Of a stretch of DNA of 64,000 nt, positions 46,014 to 55,783 are shown in pieces. Location: assembly GCA_025359265.1 (NCBI GenBank), contig JANYHB010000023.1, forward strand, positions 81,249 to 145,248, given 5' to 3'. The stretch is from Hyphomicrobiales bacterium (lineage in GTDB: Bacteria; Pseudomonadota; Alphaproteobacteria; Rhizobiales; Aestuariivirgaceae). The notes under the pieces were generated by a model, which had not been told where the DNA came from, ran no database searches, and was given only the letters and a program-made list of their open reading frames with translations. Positions within the stretch are counted from its first letter, which is position 1. The number at the start of each line of letters is the position of its first letter. The position numbers were made by a program, and so were the translations under genes.

Positions 46014-46130
46014 GTCCTACGCTTGTTTCGGAAAACGTGGGAGGTGGCGAACTCCAAATCAAAAATTTGTTCAGAGTGCGCCATCCACATTTTTTCTGCA
46101 GTCTGAAACAGGGTAAAGTTTGAGTCCTAC
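46010..46130. repeat. Direct repeat flanking a small intergenic segment
   Basis: TTGAGTCCTAC occurs at 46010-46020 (containing the YkgJ stop) and again at 46120-46130, 110 bases apart. Between them are TGTTTC and GAAACA arms of a long inverted repeat. No gene or element is visible inside. Confidence 0.6.
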
Positions 46131-46158
46131 TTCTTCGTCCACTTTCGAAAGCCGGCCA

Positions 46159-46395
46159 TTAACCACCGAAACCCACCGTGGTCGCGATTAATGGTCCCAA
46201 CATCATCGCAGAAGCCAATCCGGCAGCGACAATATCGAGTGCCTCAAACGCTGGAGCATTTGGGTTGTGAGATGGAACGTAATTTTGACGACGAGGGATA
46301 TCGTCTTGCGTAAACGCATTCTGATCCTCAGTAAACGCTGGGCGGGTTTCGCCGAGTGGCCTCGCAGAATCATATTCGGTTTCAAATGTATTCAT
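46159..46395 (-). CDS. Small hypothetical protein with C-terminal membrane segment
   Basis: A 78-residue ORF with a well-placed GGAG ribosome-binding site. The first 48 residues are polar and acidic (MNTFETEYDSARPLGETRPAF...), and the last 28 form an apolar Ala/Gly-rich helix (LDIVAAGLASAMMLGPLIATTVGFGG), suggesting a single-pass membrane peptide. No family recognised. Base composition resembles neighbours, and it lies between the YkgJ-like gene and tpiA. Confidence 0.6.
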   Translation of the reverse strand: MNTFETEYDSARPLGETRPAFTEDQNAFTQDDIPRRQNYVPSHNPNAPAFEALDIVAAGLASAMMLGPLIATTVGFGG

Positions 46396-46578
46396 TTCGC
46401 ATCTCCTTTACTGGTTACGTCCAATCGACGCTGAAATTCAACGCTAAACATTCAGATTTGTTCCCGACTTGCTGGGTTCATTGACGCATAGAAAATCAAT
46501 CTGGGGTTCCGGGTGACGAAAGAGCCAGCTGATAAACAAATTTATTCATCCGAGTTTGCGACTGGCGGCAAATTGGCG

Positions 46579-47328
46579 TTACAAATAGGCCTTGATAATT
46601 CCAATAAAGTCCACGGCCTTTAGTGAGGCCCCACCCACGAGCGCACCATTAACATTTGGCACGCCCATCAACTCTGCCGCGTTGCTCGGCTTCACGGAGC
46701 CGCCGTAAAGAATGCGCGTCGATGCCCCCTCGCCCCCCATGACTTTGGCCAGTTCGGCGCGGATATGGGCGTGGGCTTCTTCGATTTCTTTGGCGGTAGC
46801 GGTCAACCCCGTGCCGATGGCCCAGACGGGCTCATAGGCGATAACGCTGTTGGCGGCCGTCGCACCGGCCGGAACCGAGCCTTTGAGTTGATCGCTCAGC
46901 ACGCCCAAGGTTTTACCGCCCTTGCGCTCGTCCAACGTTTCACCGATGCAGATGATGGCGGTTAATCCGGCTTTATGGGCCGCTGCCGCCTTCGCCTGCA
47001 CCATGGCGTCGGTTTCCTTATGGTTGGTGCGGCGTTCTGAATGGCCCACGATCACCGCCACGCAACCTGCGTCTTTTAGCATGTCTGCCGATATATCGCC
47101 GGTGTGTGCGCCTGAAGCAGCGGCATGGCAATCCTGTCCGGCTAATCTAACCTTCGATCCCTTCATTACCGACTTGACGCGGCGAATGAGCGTTGCCGGC
47201 GGGCAGATCATGATATCAGTTTTCAGCTTCACATCGCGCAGCATTCCGGCCAGCAAACGTGGCTCACGCAAGGCAGCAGTGGTGCCGTTCATCTTCCAGT
47301 TGCCTGCAACAAGGGGGCGGATCGTCAT
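46579..47328 (-). CDS. tpiA: Triosephosphate isomerase
   Basis: Glycolytic/gluconeogenic enzyme interconverting DHAP and glyceraldehyde-3-phosphate. The 249-residue TIM barrel keeps Asn10/Lys12 in AGNWKMNG, the electrophilic His in VIVGHSERR, the catalytic Glu in AYEPVWAIGTG and the phosphate loops RILYGGSVKPSN and GALVGGASL. Divergent from ppiD with 126 bases between starts, as in many alphaproteobacteria. Confidence 0.97.
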   Translation of the reverse strand: MTIRPLVAGNWKMNGTTAALREPRLLAGMLRDVKLKTDIMICPPATLIRRVKSVMKGSKVRLAGQDCHAAASGAHTGDISADMLKDAGCVAVIVGHSERRTNHKETDAMVQAKAAAAHKAGLTAIICIGETLDERKGGKTLGVLSDQLKGSVPAGATAANSVIAYEPVWAIGTGLTATAKEIEEAHAHIRAELAKVMGGEGASTRILYGGSVKPSNAAELMGVPNVNGALVGGASLKAVDFIGIIKAYL

Positions 47329-47454
47329 GTGATTGTCCTTTTTTGTTGGTTTTGAGGCTCTCTAGCAAAGCCAACCTGCACTTGCGAGAGAAAATCAGCG
47401 TCCCTATAAGCCTTTCAAAGGCGATTTGGCCTGTTTTCACTTGAAGGACTTACG

Positions 47455-49380
47455 ATGTTAGAATCCATGCGCAATCTTGCCAAAACTTTGCCCGCCAAAA
47501 TCTTGCTGGGCTTGCTCGTCTTGGCATTCGGCGTATGGGGCATTTCGGGCATTGCCGGATCGGCGTTTGAGTCCGCGCTGTCTCTCACTGGCTGGGGGCC
47601 GAAAGACTTGGCCCAAGTGGGTGCCATCACAATCAATGGAGATCAGTTTACCCGCGATTTACAGCGCCAGATCAAAACCTTTGCGGCACAATCCGGTCAA
47701 CCGATTTCCATGGCTGATGCGCACAAGTTTGGCATTGATGCGCAAGTTTTGGATAGCATGGTGTCGCAAGCCGCAATTGCCGGCACTGCCAGCAAATTGA
47801 AGCTGGCGGTTTCGCCGCAAGTCATCACCAACGAACTGGCTGGCGAAAAGGCATTTCAAAACAACAAGGGCCAGTTCGACCGGATTGCATTTGATCGTGT
47901 TTTGCAAAATAACAATATGTCGCAAGCGGCTTATTTCGATATGCAGATGCGGTCACACACCGAAAATGCCGTGCTTGATGCAGCTGCTGCACAAGCGACT
48001 TTGCCTAAAGTATTTGCTCAGGCCATCAGCCAATATCAGGGCGAGAGCCGTGATGTGAAATATTTTGACCTCTCTGCCACAGAAGCCGATGTGAGCAAGC
48101 CAACTGATGCCGATTTGGAAGCGCAATATAAAAAATCTCCAAGCACTTATACCGCCCCGGAATATCGCACGGCGGCTTTGTTGAGTGTCGACACCAAGGC
48201 GCTTTCAGCAACGCAGACGATTTCAACGGAAGAACTTCAAACCGGATTTGACAAATATCAGAAAGAGTTTTTTACGCCGGAGAAGCGTTCAATCATTCAG
48301 CTGACGTTTCCTTCACTAGACGCCGCCAAAAAGGCCAAGGACCGTATTGCCAGCGGTGAAGACATGTTGAAAATTGCAGGCGAAATGAACTTAAAAGAGG
48401 CTGACGTGACGTTGGTCGATAAATTAAAACAAGATTTCATTGATCCCAAAATTTCTGAAGCGGCCTTCGCCTTGGCTGAGGGCCAAGTGAGCGAGCCGGT
48501 TCAGGGTGGGCTTGCCATTGCATTGCTCAAAGCTCAAAAGGTCAGCCCAGCCAAACAGCCCACATTGCCGGAAGTAAAAGATCAACTGACGCAGCGTTTG
48601 CAAGTGGAAAAGGCAAAGCTGCAGTTGCAACAAGTTTACAACGACGTTGAAGATGCGCGCGCGCAGAGCATGAAGTTTGAAGACATCGCCAAAAAGTTCA
48701 GCTTGAGCTTGAATGTGTTGCCGCCAATCTCTGCGGCAGCGCAAGGCCAAGACGGCAAAGACTTCGCTGCCGTTGCAAAGCCCGATGTTTTGAAAGCAAT
48801 TTTCTCAAGTGACGTTGGCGTTGAAAATGATGCCATTGGCGGCTCTGAAGGCTACACGTGGTATGATGTGCGCTCGGTTGTGCCATCTGCGTTGAAGCCG
48901 CTGGCGTTAGTGCGAGATCAGGTGGTTCAAGATGTTACCAATCAGCGCATAAGAACCGCAGCCCTCGAGAAGGCTTTGAAGGTGGTTGATGGCCTGAAAG
49001 CTGGCAAGACGATTGACGCAGCTGCGCAGGAATCCGGTTCCCAGCTTAAAACAGCGATTGGGCTGAAACGCAATCAACAAACGGCTGAGGTGGATGGTGC
49101 GGCGCTGGCAGCTGCCTATTCAGTCAGCGATCAAGGTTTTGCTGCGGCACCGGGTGGAGACGGCAAAAGTGCCCGCGTGCTGCAAGTTGTGAAAGTTGTG
49201 CTGCCAAGTTTGATGGCCACTGTGCCGGAATTGGAACAACAGAGGCAGCAAATGAAGTCTGCCTTTGACGGAGACTTGCGCAACGGTTTGGTGGCCAGTC
49301 TTAAAAAGCAGATTGGCGTGAAAATTAATGATGCACTGTGGAAACAGAATACGGGTGGCGATGCGCCTCCAGTTGAGTAA
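47455..49380 (+). CDS. ppiD: Peptidyl-prolyl isomerase D-like periplasmic chaperone
   Basis: Membrane-anchored SurA/PpiD-type chaperone for secreted proteins. The 641-residue product has an N-terminal anchor (AKILLGLLVLAFGVWGISGIAG, about 14-36), a SurA_N-like helical region with the ITINGDQFTRDLQRQI opening, and a central segment (about 235-375) with rotamase-like features (FTPEKRSIIQLTF, LAEGQVSEPVQGGLAIALLK), though the parvulin motif is degenerate. It leads the run into trpE, which starts only five bases after its stop. Confidence 0.9.
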   Translation: MLESMRNLAKTLPAKILLGLLVLAFGVWGISGIAGSAFESALSLTGWGPKDLAQVGAITINGDQFTRDLQRQIKTFAAQSGQPISMADAHKFGIDAQVLDSMVSQAAIAGTASKLKLAVSPQVITNELAGEKAFQNNKGQFDRIAFDRVLQNNNMSQAAYFDMQMRSHTENAVLDAAAAQATLPKVFAQAISQYQGESRDVKYFDLSATEADVSKPTDADLEAQYKKSPSTYTAPEYRTAALLSVDTKALSATQTISTEELQTGFDKYQKEFFTPEKRSIIQLTFPSLDAAKKAKDRIASGEDMLKIAGEMNLKEADVTLVDKLKQDFIDPKISEAAFALAEGQVSEPVQGGLAIALLKAQKVSPAKQPTLPEVKDQLTQRLQVEKAKLQLQQVYNDVEDARAQSMKFEDIAKKFSLSLNVLPPISAAAQGQDGKDFAAVAKPDVLKAIFSSDVGVENDAIGGSEGYTWYDVRSVVPSALKPLALVRDQVVQDVTNQRIRTAALEKALKVVDGLKAGKTIDAAAQESGSQLKTAIGLKRNQQTAEVDGAALAAAYSVSDQGFAAAPGGDGKSARVLQVVKVVLPSLMATVPELEQQRQQMKSAFDGDLRNGLVASLKKQIGVKINDALWKQNTGGDAPPVE

Positions 49381-49385
49381 GACTG

Positions 49386-50903
49386 ATGTCTCTCTTGCCT
49401 GATTATGAATCTTTTGCTCGCGCCTATCAGGCGACCAAATCTCAGGTTTTGTCAACCCGGCTGGTGGCTGATTTGGAAACGCCGGTTTCCGCCATGCTCA
49501 AACTTTCGCGCAATGCACGTTATTCGTTCCTGCTGGAATCGGTTGAGGGCGGCGCTGTGCGCGGCCGCTATTCAATCATCGGCATGAACCCCGATCTGAT
49601 TTGGAAAGTGGTGGACGGCAAAGTATCAATCAATCGCAAAGCCCTTGCCGATGATAAGGCCGGCTTTGTGGTTAATGAGGCCAGCCCGCTGGTTTCGCTG
49701 CGTGCATTGCTGGCCGAAAGCCGAATTGATTTGCCAGACGATGCCCCGCCCATGGCGGCAGGTGTGTTCGGTTATCTGGGCTATGACATGGTGCGGTTTA
49801 TGGAAAATTTGCCCACGCCTAACCCAAATGTGCTGGGCCTGCCTGATGCCATGATGATCCGCCCCACGGTTATGGCGATATTTGATGGTGTGAAAGACGA
49901 AGTGACGGTTACAGCGCCCGTTTATTTTGATGCAAGTGTGAGCGCCCGCGCCGCTTACGCACGGGCCTCTGAACGCGTTGCGGATGTGGTGGATGCACTT
50001 GACAGACCTATTGATTTGACTTTGCGAGACAACCAGGCACCGCCGGTTGCGCCAACACTGTCTAACACGCCACCTGATGACTACAAGGCCATGGTGTTGA
50101 AGGCCAAGGAACACATTGCCGCTGGTGACATTTTCCAAGTTGTTCTTTCGCAACGGTTTGAAAGCGAATTTAGTTTGCCGCCGTTTGCGCTGTACCGGGC
50201 ATTGCGGCGGGTGAACCCCTCGCCGTTTTTATATTATCTGGATTTTGACTCGTTCGCGGTGGTGGGGTCTTCGCCTGAAATTCTGGTGCGCGTGCGTGAC
50301 GGCAAAGTTTCCATACGACCGATTGCTGGCACAAGGCGGCGCGGGGCAACCCCTACGGAAGACAAAGCCTTAGCGGATGAGTTATTGGCTGACCCAAAAG
50401 AACGCGCTGAACATTTAATGCTGTTGGACCTCGGCCGCAATGATGTGGGGCGTGTGGCAGAGATCGGTTCCATTCGCGTGACTGACAAGTTCATTCTCGA
50501 ATACTATAGCCAAGTAATGCACATCGTATCCAACGTTGAAGGCAAATTGAATATAAAGCACGATATCGTTGATGCACTCGTTGCTGGCTTTCCTGCGGGG
50601 ACGGTTTCAGGCGCGCCCAAAGTGCGCGCCATGGAAATTATCGACGAATTGGAAGTTCACAAACGCGGAATTTACGGTGGCTGTGTGGGATATTTCGGAG
50701 CCAACGGTGAGATGGATACTTGCATTGTGTTGCGCACAGCAATTGTTAAAGACGGCAAGATGTATGTGCAAGCTGGCGCTGGCGTCGTGGCAGACAGCGT
50801 TCCTGAAAGTGAATTGCAGGAATGTGTTAACAAGGCCAAGGCGCTATTTCGTGCCGCTGAAGAGGCGGTGCGTTTTGCAGGCCGCGCCGGGAGGGGGCAA
50901 TGA
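49386..50903 (+). CDS. trpE: Anthranilate synthase component I
   Basis: Converts chorismate plus ammonia to anthranilate, the first committed step of tryptophan synthesis. The 505-residue protein keeps the tryptophan feedback segment LLESVEGG (about 49-56) and the active-site blocks DFDSFAVVGSSPEILVR, IRPIAGTRRRG and LLDLGRNDVGRVAEIG. The TrpE and TrpG parts are separate genes overlapping by four bases, unlike the fused TrpEG of Rhizobiaceae. Confidence 0.97.
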   Translation: MSLLPDYESFARAYQATKSQVLSTRLVADLETPVSAMLKLSRNARYSFLLESVEGGAVRGRYSIIGMNPDLIWKVVDGKVSINRKALADDKAGFVVNEASPLVSLRALLAESRIDLPDDAPPMAAGVFGYLGYDMVRFMENLPTPNPNVLGLPDAMMIRPTVMAIFDGVKDEVTVTAPVYFDASVSARAAYARASERVADVVDALDRPIDLTLRDNQAPPVAPTLSNTPPDDYKAMVLKAKEHIAAGDIFQVVLSQRFESEFSLPPFALYRALRRVNPSPFLYYLDFDSFAVVGSSPEILVRVRDGKVSIRPIAGTRRRGATPTEDKALADELLADPKERAEHLMLLDLGRNDVGRVAEIGSIRVTDKFILEYYSQVMHIVSNVEGKLNIKHDIVDALVAGFPAGTVSGAPKVRAMEIIDELEVHKRGIYGGCVGYFGANGEMDTCIVLRTAIVKDGKMYVQAGAGVVADSVPESELQECVNKAKALFRAAEEAVRFAGRAGRGQ

Positions 50904-51478
50904 TCATCCTCATCGACAACTATGACAGCTTCACCTGGAATCTTTATCATTATCTCGGTGATCTGGGCGCCGAGACTGTAGTGCACCGCAATGACAAAAT
51001 ATCGGTGGGGCAAGTAATGTCTTCGCGGCCAGAGGCTATCGTTATTTCACCAGGCCCAGGGGTGCCTTCGCAGGCGGGAATTATTGTTGACCTGGTGAAA
51101 AAGGCAGCGGGTAAAATTCCGATATTTGGTGTTTGCTTAGGGTTGCAGGCCATTGGCGAAGCCTTCGGCGGCAACGTGATTCGCGCACCCGCGCAGATGC
51201 ATGGCAAGGTTTCTGCGGTGAAGCACGGCAGCAAGGGCGTGTTTTCAGCCCTGCCCCAAGACTTTGCAGCAACGCGTTATCATTCGCTGATTGTTGAGCG
51301 CGCAACGCTTCCGGCCGACTTGGAAGTTACGGCTGAAACAGATGGTTTAATCATGGGGCTGCAGCACAAGACGCTGAATGTTCATGGGGTGCAGTTTCAT
51401 CCAGAAAGTATTGCCTCAGAACACGGACACAAAATATTGAAGAATTTTTTGATGGCAGCACAGGTTAAGCATGGCTGA
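50900..51478 (+). CDS. trpG: Anthranilate synthase glutaminase component
   Basis: Class I glutamine amidotransferase supplying ammonia to TrpE. The 192-residue product has the triad Cys79 (GVCLGLQ), His167 and Glu169 (GVQFHPESI), and the early [15 protein letters not shown]. In some bacteria such a subunit also serves p-aminobenzoate synthase (PabA), and the two are sequence-alike; the trp context favours TrpG. It overlaps trpE by four bases and trpD by eight. Confidence 0.95.
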   Translation: MIILIDNYDSFTWNLYHYLGDLGAETVVHRNDKISVGQVMSSRPEAIVISPGPGVPSQAGIIVDLVKKAAGKIPIFGVCLGLQAIGEAFGGNVIRAPAQMHGKVSAVKHGSKGVFSALPQDFAATRYHSLIVERATLPADLEVTAETDGLIMGLQHKTLNVHGVQFHPESIASEHGHKILKNFLMAAQVKHG

Positions 51479-52484
51479 ACTCAAGCCCTTCATCGCCAAG
51501 GCCGCCAATGGGCAGGCCCTCAGCCGTGCTGAAGCGCGTGAGGCCTTTGACATCATGATGTCGGGCGAGGCCACGCCGTCACAGATTGCTGGCTTGCTTA
51601 TGGCGCTGCGGGTGCGGGGCGAAACAGTGGATGAAATTACCGGCGCTGTGGAAATCATGCGCGAGAAGATGTTGCGCGTAGTGGCCCCTGAGGGTGCCAT
51701 CGATATTGTCGGCACGGGTGGGGATGCTTCAGGTTCATTTAATATCTCAACCTGTGCGGCCTTTATTGCGGCAGGGGCTGGGTTGAAAGTGGCCAAGCAT
51801 GGCAATCGTGCGCTCTCCTCCAAATCTGGCGCTGCTGATGTGTTAATGGCCCTGGGTGTGAAGATCGATATTCCACCCGAAAAAATTTCGCAGTGCATTG
51901 CTGAAGTGGGTTTGGGCTTTATGTTTGCGCCGGCGCACCATTCCTCCATGAAGCATGTGGGGCCGACGCGGGTTGAACTTGGCACTCGCACCATTTTTAA
52001 TCTGCTTGGGCCGCTGGCTAACCCGGCGGGCGCAAAGCGGCAAGTTAGTGGCGTGTTTTCAAAGAGCTGGGTTGAACCCCTCGCCCAGGTTCTGAAGAAC
52101 TTGGGTAGCGAGGCCTGCTGGATTTGTTATGGTGAAGGCGGGATGGATGAGATTGTGCCAACGGGAACAACGTGGATCGCTGAGTTGAAGAATGGCGAAA
52201 TTCGTTCCTTCGAACTCACCCCGGAGGCCGTTGGACTTGGGCGTTCAAAGTTGGAAGATTTAAAGGGTGGGGAGTCTGTGCACAATGCCGAGGCTTTGCG
52301 CCGCGTGCTTGATGGAGTTCCATCAGCTTTCGCAGACGCCGCAGCCATGACGGCGGGGGCGGCATTGATTGTCGCAGGCAAGTCTGGCGATATAAAGTCA
52401 GCTGTGGCGCAGGCAAGAGACGCAATGAGATCTGGTACGGCCAAAAAGGCCTTGGCTCGGCTAATTGAGGTTTCAAACAGCTGA
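51471..52484 (+). CDS. trpD: Anthranilate phosphoribosyltransferase
   Basis: Transfers phosphoribose from PRPP to anthranilate. The 337-residue protein has the PRPP-binding [17 protein letters not shown] (about 78-94), the [17 protein letters not shown] loop and the [18 protein letters not shown] segment near the interface, with the Asp-Glu pair later. It overlaps trpG by eight bases and trpC by one (TGATGG). Confidence 0.97.
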   Translation: MAELKPFIAKAANGQALSRAEAREAFDIMMSGEATPSQIAGLLMALRVRGETVDEITGAVEIMREKMLRVVAPEGAIDIVGTGGDASGSFNISTCAAFIAAGAGLKVAKHGNRALSSKSGAADVLMALGVKIDIPPEKISQCIAEVGLGFMFAPAHHSSMKHVGPTRVELGTRTIFNLLGPLANPAGAKRQVSGVFSKSWVEPLAQVLKNLGSEACWICYGEGGMDEIVPTGTTWIAELKNGEIRSFELTPEAVGLGRSKLEDLKGGESVHNAEALRRVLDGVPSAFADAAAMTAGAALIVAGKSGDIKSAVAQARDAMRSGTAKKALARLIEVSNS

Positions 52485-53275
52485 TGGCCACCATTTTGGA
52501 TAGGATTGCATCATATAAGCGCGAAGAAGTGGCCGCTGCTAAAAATGCTATGTCGGTTCAAGCAATGGGTGACCTGGCGGCAGAGGCATCACCGGTGCGC
52601 GGGTTTCACCGCGCGCTTAAGGAAAGGCAGGCACGTGGCCAGTATGGATTGATTGCCGAAATCAAAAAGGCTTCACCATCGAAAGGTTTGATCCGCGCCG
52701 ATTTTGATCCACCGGCTTTGGCGCTCGCCTATGAAATTGGCGGCGCTGCCTGCCTGTCCGTTTTAACAGATGCGCCATCTTTTGAAGGTTCCCCCAGCTT
52801 TTTGGGTGCTGCGCGGAATGCTTGCGCCCTGCCCTGTTTGCGAAAAGACTTTATGTTGGACGCCTATCAGGTGCTGGAAGCGCGGGCGTGGGGTGCTGAT
52901 TGTATTCTCCTGATCATGGCAATGATTGACGATGCGTTGGCCGCAGAGCTTGAGGCTACGGCAATCGAACTCGGCATGGATGTATTAGTTGAGGTGCATG
53001 ATGAAGCGGAACTCCACCGCGCCTTAAAGCTCCGTGTACGGATGATTGGCATCAACAACCGCAATCTCCATACGTTTGAGACAAAATTGGAAACCACCGA
53101 GAAACTCGCGCCGATGATCCCCAAGGACATCATGATTGTTGCAGAGAGCGGGCTTTTTACGCCAGCTGACCTCGCGCGCTTGGCAAAAGTTGGGGCATCC
53201 ACATTCCTCATTGGTGAAAGCCTGATGCGGCAAAATGATGTGGCCGCGGCAACAAAAGCGATTTTGACTAGATGA
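52484..53275 (+). CDS. trpC: Indole-3-glycerol phosphate synthase
   Basis: Cyclises CdRP to indole-3-glycerol phosphate. The 263-residue TIM barrel contains the diagnostic [19 protein letters not shown] (Glu and Lys of the active site), [13 protein letters not shown] and the later NNRNLHTF and [13 protein letters not shown]. It is monofunctional, not fused to TrpF. It overlaps moaC by four bases; trpF, trpB and trpA are not in this window. Confidence 0.97.
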   Translation: MATILDRIASYKREEVAAAKNAMSVQAMGDLAAEASPVRGFHRALKERQARGQYGLIAEIKKASPSKGLIRADFDPPALALAYEIGGAACLSVLTDAPSFEGSPSFLGAARNACALPCLRKDFMLDAYQVLEARAWGADCILLIMAMIDDALAAELEATAIELGMDVLVEVHDEAELHRALKLRVRMIGINNRNLHTFETKLETTEKLAPMIPKDIMIVAESGLFTPADLARLAKVGASTFLIGESLMRQNDVAAATKAILTR

Positions 53276-53742
53276 AAACACTCTCTCACCTCAATGCTAA
53301 GGGCGAAGCCCATATGGTGGACGTGTCTGCGAAATCAGTCACCCATCGCACTGCTGTGGCCCGCGCTCGTGTGATGATGAAGGCTGCAACATTGAAACTC
53401 ATCAAATCTGGTGCAGCCAAAAAGGGCGATGTGTTGGCCACTGCGCGCATCGCTGGCATTCTGGCGGCCAAAAAAACGTCTGATCTCATTCCTCTCTGCC
53501 ATCCCTTGGCCATCACGAAAGTGACGCTGGATTTCACACTGGCTGCTCAACATCTCGAAGTTGAAGCCGTGGTGAAAGTTGAAGGCCAGACCGGTGTGGA
53601 AATGGAAGCCCTCACGGCTTGCTCCGTGGCCTGCTTGGCGATCTATGATATGGTTAAAGCGGTCGATCGCGGCATTATTATCACGGATTTACGGTTGGTT
53701 GAAAAAACCGGCGGTAAATCTGGGCCGTTCAAGGCCAAATGA
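53272..53742 (+). CDS. moaC: Cyclic pyranopterin monophosphate synthase
   Basis: Acts after MoaA in molybdenum-cofactor synthesis to form cPMP. The 156-residue protein keeps the family blocks [27 protein letters not shown] (catalytic His region) and [12 protein letters not shown] with the Lys/Asp residues near DMVKAVD. ATGA overlap with trpC and a one-base gap to moeA place it in the trp-moa run, an arrangement common in alphaproteobacteria. Confidence 0.97.
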   Translation: MKTLSHLNAKGEAHMVDVSAKSVTHRTAVARARVMMKAATLKLIKSGAAKKGDVLATARIAGILAAKKTSDLIPLCHPLAITKVTLDFTLAAQHLEVEAVVKVEGQTGVEMEALTACSVACLAIYDMVKAVDRGIIITDLRLVEKTGGKSGPFKAK

Positions 53743-53743
53743 A

Positions 53744-54952
53744 ATGGCGCTGCTATCGGTTTCAGAAGCTATGGCACGCATTCTTGCTACAGCGCGATTA
53801 ACCCCGATAGAAACTGTTGCTTTAGCCAATTCCTGGGGCCGTATTCTGGCCAAGCCCATTGTCGCCAGGCGCGATCAACCGCCCTTTGTTGCCTCGGCAA
53901 TGGATGGCTATGCAGTCCAGCACGAGGATTTGGCACAACTTCCGGCGCGGTTGCAGGTGGTAGGTGTCTCTGCTGCTGGGCGGGGATTCAAGGGCACACT
54001 CAAAGCTGGAAACGCAATACGCATTCTCACAGGCGCGCCTTTGCCGCGCGGGGCTGACACAGTGGTTATTCAAGAAAACACCGAAGTTGAGAATGATATC
54101 GTTGTGGTGCTTGAATCACCCTCACAAGGCCGCAACATCCGAGCCCAAGGTTTAGACTTCGAAAGAGGCGCCGAACTGGTATATCCGGCTACAAGACTAG
54201 GGGCCAGAGACATTGGCCTTGCCGCTTCCGCCAACGCGGCACTCATTCGTGTGCGCAAGAAACCGCTTGTGGCGGTGTTCTCGACTGGTGATGAATTGGT
54301 GATGCCGGGCAGTCCGCCACAGGCTGACCAAATCACCTCCTCAAATGGGCCAGCACTTTGCGCGTTTGTCCGAAGTTGCGGTGCGGAAGTTCTTGACCTT
54401 GGCATTATACGGGATGATTTGCGGGCCACCATGGCTGCGATCAAGAAAGCAAAGCGTGCGGATATCCTCATCACAACGGGTGGCGCATCTGTCGGTGATC
54501 ATGATTATGTGCAGGAGGCTCTGAAAAAATCTGGCGTGAAAATTTATTTTTGGAAAATTGCCATGCGCCCCGGCAAGCCTTTCATGTTTGGCACCCAAGC
54601 AAGGCTGCGCGTGTTAGGATTGCCTGGTAACCCGGTCGCTGCTCTCGTTTGTGCGCAACTCTTTTTAAAGCCCTTGATTGAAAAGATGCTGGGGCTGGAG
54701 TTGCCGGTACAGCCGTTGCTGGCGCGGCTTACGTTAGACCTGCCTGCCAATGATCAGCGGCAGGATTATTTGCGCGCGAGCTTGCACCATGCAGCAGATG
54801 GCGCACGCAGCGTGACCCCGTTTCCAAAACAAGACTCATCCATGCAGCGAGTGATGCGCGATGCGGGCTGCCTGGTGATTAGGCCACCCTTTGCGCCTGA
54901 GGTAAAAGCCGGAGATCTGGTTGAGATTTTGCTCTTCCCAGAAGGGGCATAA
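53744..54952 (+). CDS. moeA: Molybdopterin molybdenumtransferase
   Basis: Inserts molybdate into adenylylated molybdopterin. The ATG at 53744 (MALLSVSEAMARILA, 402 aa) is preferred over the open frame reaching 53579, which overlaps moaC coding sequence in another frame. The protein has FVASAMDGYAV, the MoCF-domain TGDEL, ITTGGASVGDHD and GNPVAALVCAQLF, and the C-terminal MoeA_C region. It starts one base after the moaC stop. Confidence 0.96.
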   Translation: MALLSVSEAMARILATARLTPIETVALANSWGRILAKPIVARRDQPPFVASAMDGYAVQHEDLAQLPARLQVVGVSAAGRGFKGTLKAGNAIRILTGAPLPRGADTVVIQENTEVENDIVVVLESPSQGRNIRAQGLDFERGAELVYPATRLGARDIGLAASANAALIRVRKKPLVAVFSTGDELVMPGSPPQADQITSSNGPALCAFVRSCGAEVLDLGIIRDDLRATMAAIKKAKRADILITTGGASVGDHDYVQEALKKSGVKIYFWKIAMRPGKPFMFGTQARLRVLGLPGNPVAALVCAQLFLKPLIEKMLGLELPVQPLLARLTLDLPANDQRQDYLRASLHHAADGARSVTPFPKQDSSMQRVMRDAGCLVIRPPFAPEVKAGDLVEILLFPEGA

Positions 54953-54966
54953 CAGAAACACTTGCG

Positions 54967-54981
54967 GAACTTTGAGGGAAC
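54967..54981 (+). promoter_or_regulatory. LexA (SOS) box upstream of lexA
   Basis: GAAC-TTTGAGG-GAAC is an exact match to the alphaproteobacterial direct-repeat LexA site, 45 bases before the lexA ATG. Autorepression is the expected consequence. Confidence 0.88.
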
Positions 54982-55025
54982 GGTTATAGCCGTTTTGTAT
55001 TTGTTCTGATTCTGGAGTTTTTCCC

Positions 55026-55724
55026 ATGCTCACCCGCAAACAACTTGAACTGCTGCTGTTTATCAATGAACGCTTGAAAGAAGAAGGCGTGCCGCCTTCC
55101 TTTGAAGAAATGAAAACGGCTTTGGATTTGCAATCCAAGTCTGGTGTGCACCGGCTTATTGTGGCTCTCGAAGAGCGCGGGTTTTTGAAGCGCATGCCGA
55201 ACCGCGCGCGGGCTTTGGAAGTGATCAAGTTGCCAGACAGCCACACGCCGAGCTTGGTGAAAAAAGGCTTCACTCCCAACGTAATTGAGGGCTCGTTAGG
55301 TAAAGTCAAGCCGATGGCGGCTGCCAATGATGGCATTCCGCGCGCCACCGCCATTCCCATGATGGGGCGCATCGCGGCTGGTGTGCCTATTTCTGCCATT
55401 CAGGAGCACACGGCGAATATCCTGGTGCCGCCGGAGATGTTGGGCGGAGGCGAACATTTCGCTCTTGAGGTGAAGGGTGACTCGATGATTGAAGCTGGAA
55501 TTTTCGAAGGCGACACTGTGGTTATCCGCAAGGGCGACGTGGCCAATAATGGCGACATTGTCGTGGCCTTGGTGGATGACGAAGAAGCCACCCTGAAGCG
55601 TTTGCGTCGCAAGGGTGTTTCGATTGCACTTGAAGCTGCCAATCCGGCATATGAAACGCGCATTTTCGGGCCAGACCGAGTGCGGGTTCAAGGGCGGCTT
55701 GTAGGGCTGTTGCGGAAGTATTGA
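55026..55724 (+). CDS. lexA: SOS repressor LexA
   Basis: Represses DNA-damage genes until RecA-stimulated self-cleavage. The 232-residue protein has the winged-helix [28 protein letters not shown] at the N-terminus (alphaproteobacterial form), the cleavage site Ala118-Gly119 in RIAAGVPI, and the catalytic dyad Ser153 (GDSMIEAG) and Lys191 (EATLKRL). A linker of about 45 residues between the domains is longer than in E. coli. It lies 73 bases after moeA with its own SOS box, and a terminator follows. Confidence 0.97.
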   Translation: MLTRKQLELLLFINERLKEEGVPPSFEEMKTALDLQSKSGVHRLIVALEERGFLKRMPNRARALEVIKLPDSHTPSLVKKGFTPNVIEGSLGKVKPMAAANDGIPRATAIPMMGRIAAGVPISAIQEHTANILVPPEMLGGGEHFALEVKGDSMIEAGIFEGDTVVIRKGDVANNGDIVVALVDDEEATLKRLRRKGVSIALEAANPAYETRIFGPDRVRVQGRLVGLLRKY

Positions 55725-55729
55725 GTGAT

Positions 55730-55762
55730 AAAAAAACCCGGGCTTTCACCCGGGCTTCTTTG
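55730..55762. terminator. Terminator shared by lexA and the NlpD-like gene
   Basis: CCCGGG pairs with CCCGGG around the loop CTTTCA, preceded by seven A residues and followed by CTTCTTT. The flanking A and T runs let it act in both directions between convergent genes. Confidence 0.8.
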
Positions 55763-55783
55763 CAGGAGACTCTTTGGTTTTAA

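Noticed and set aside
53579..53743. N-terminal extension of moeA
   Set aside because: It lies inside moaC in another frame; the ATG at 53744 gives the standard MoeA N-terminus.
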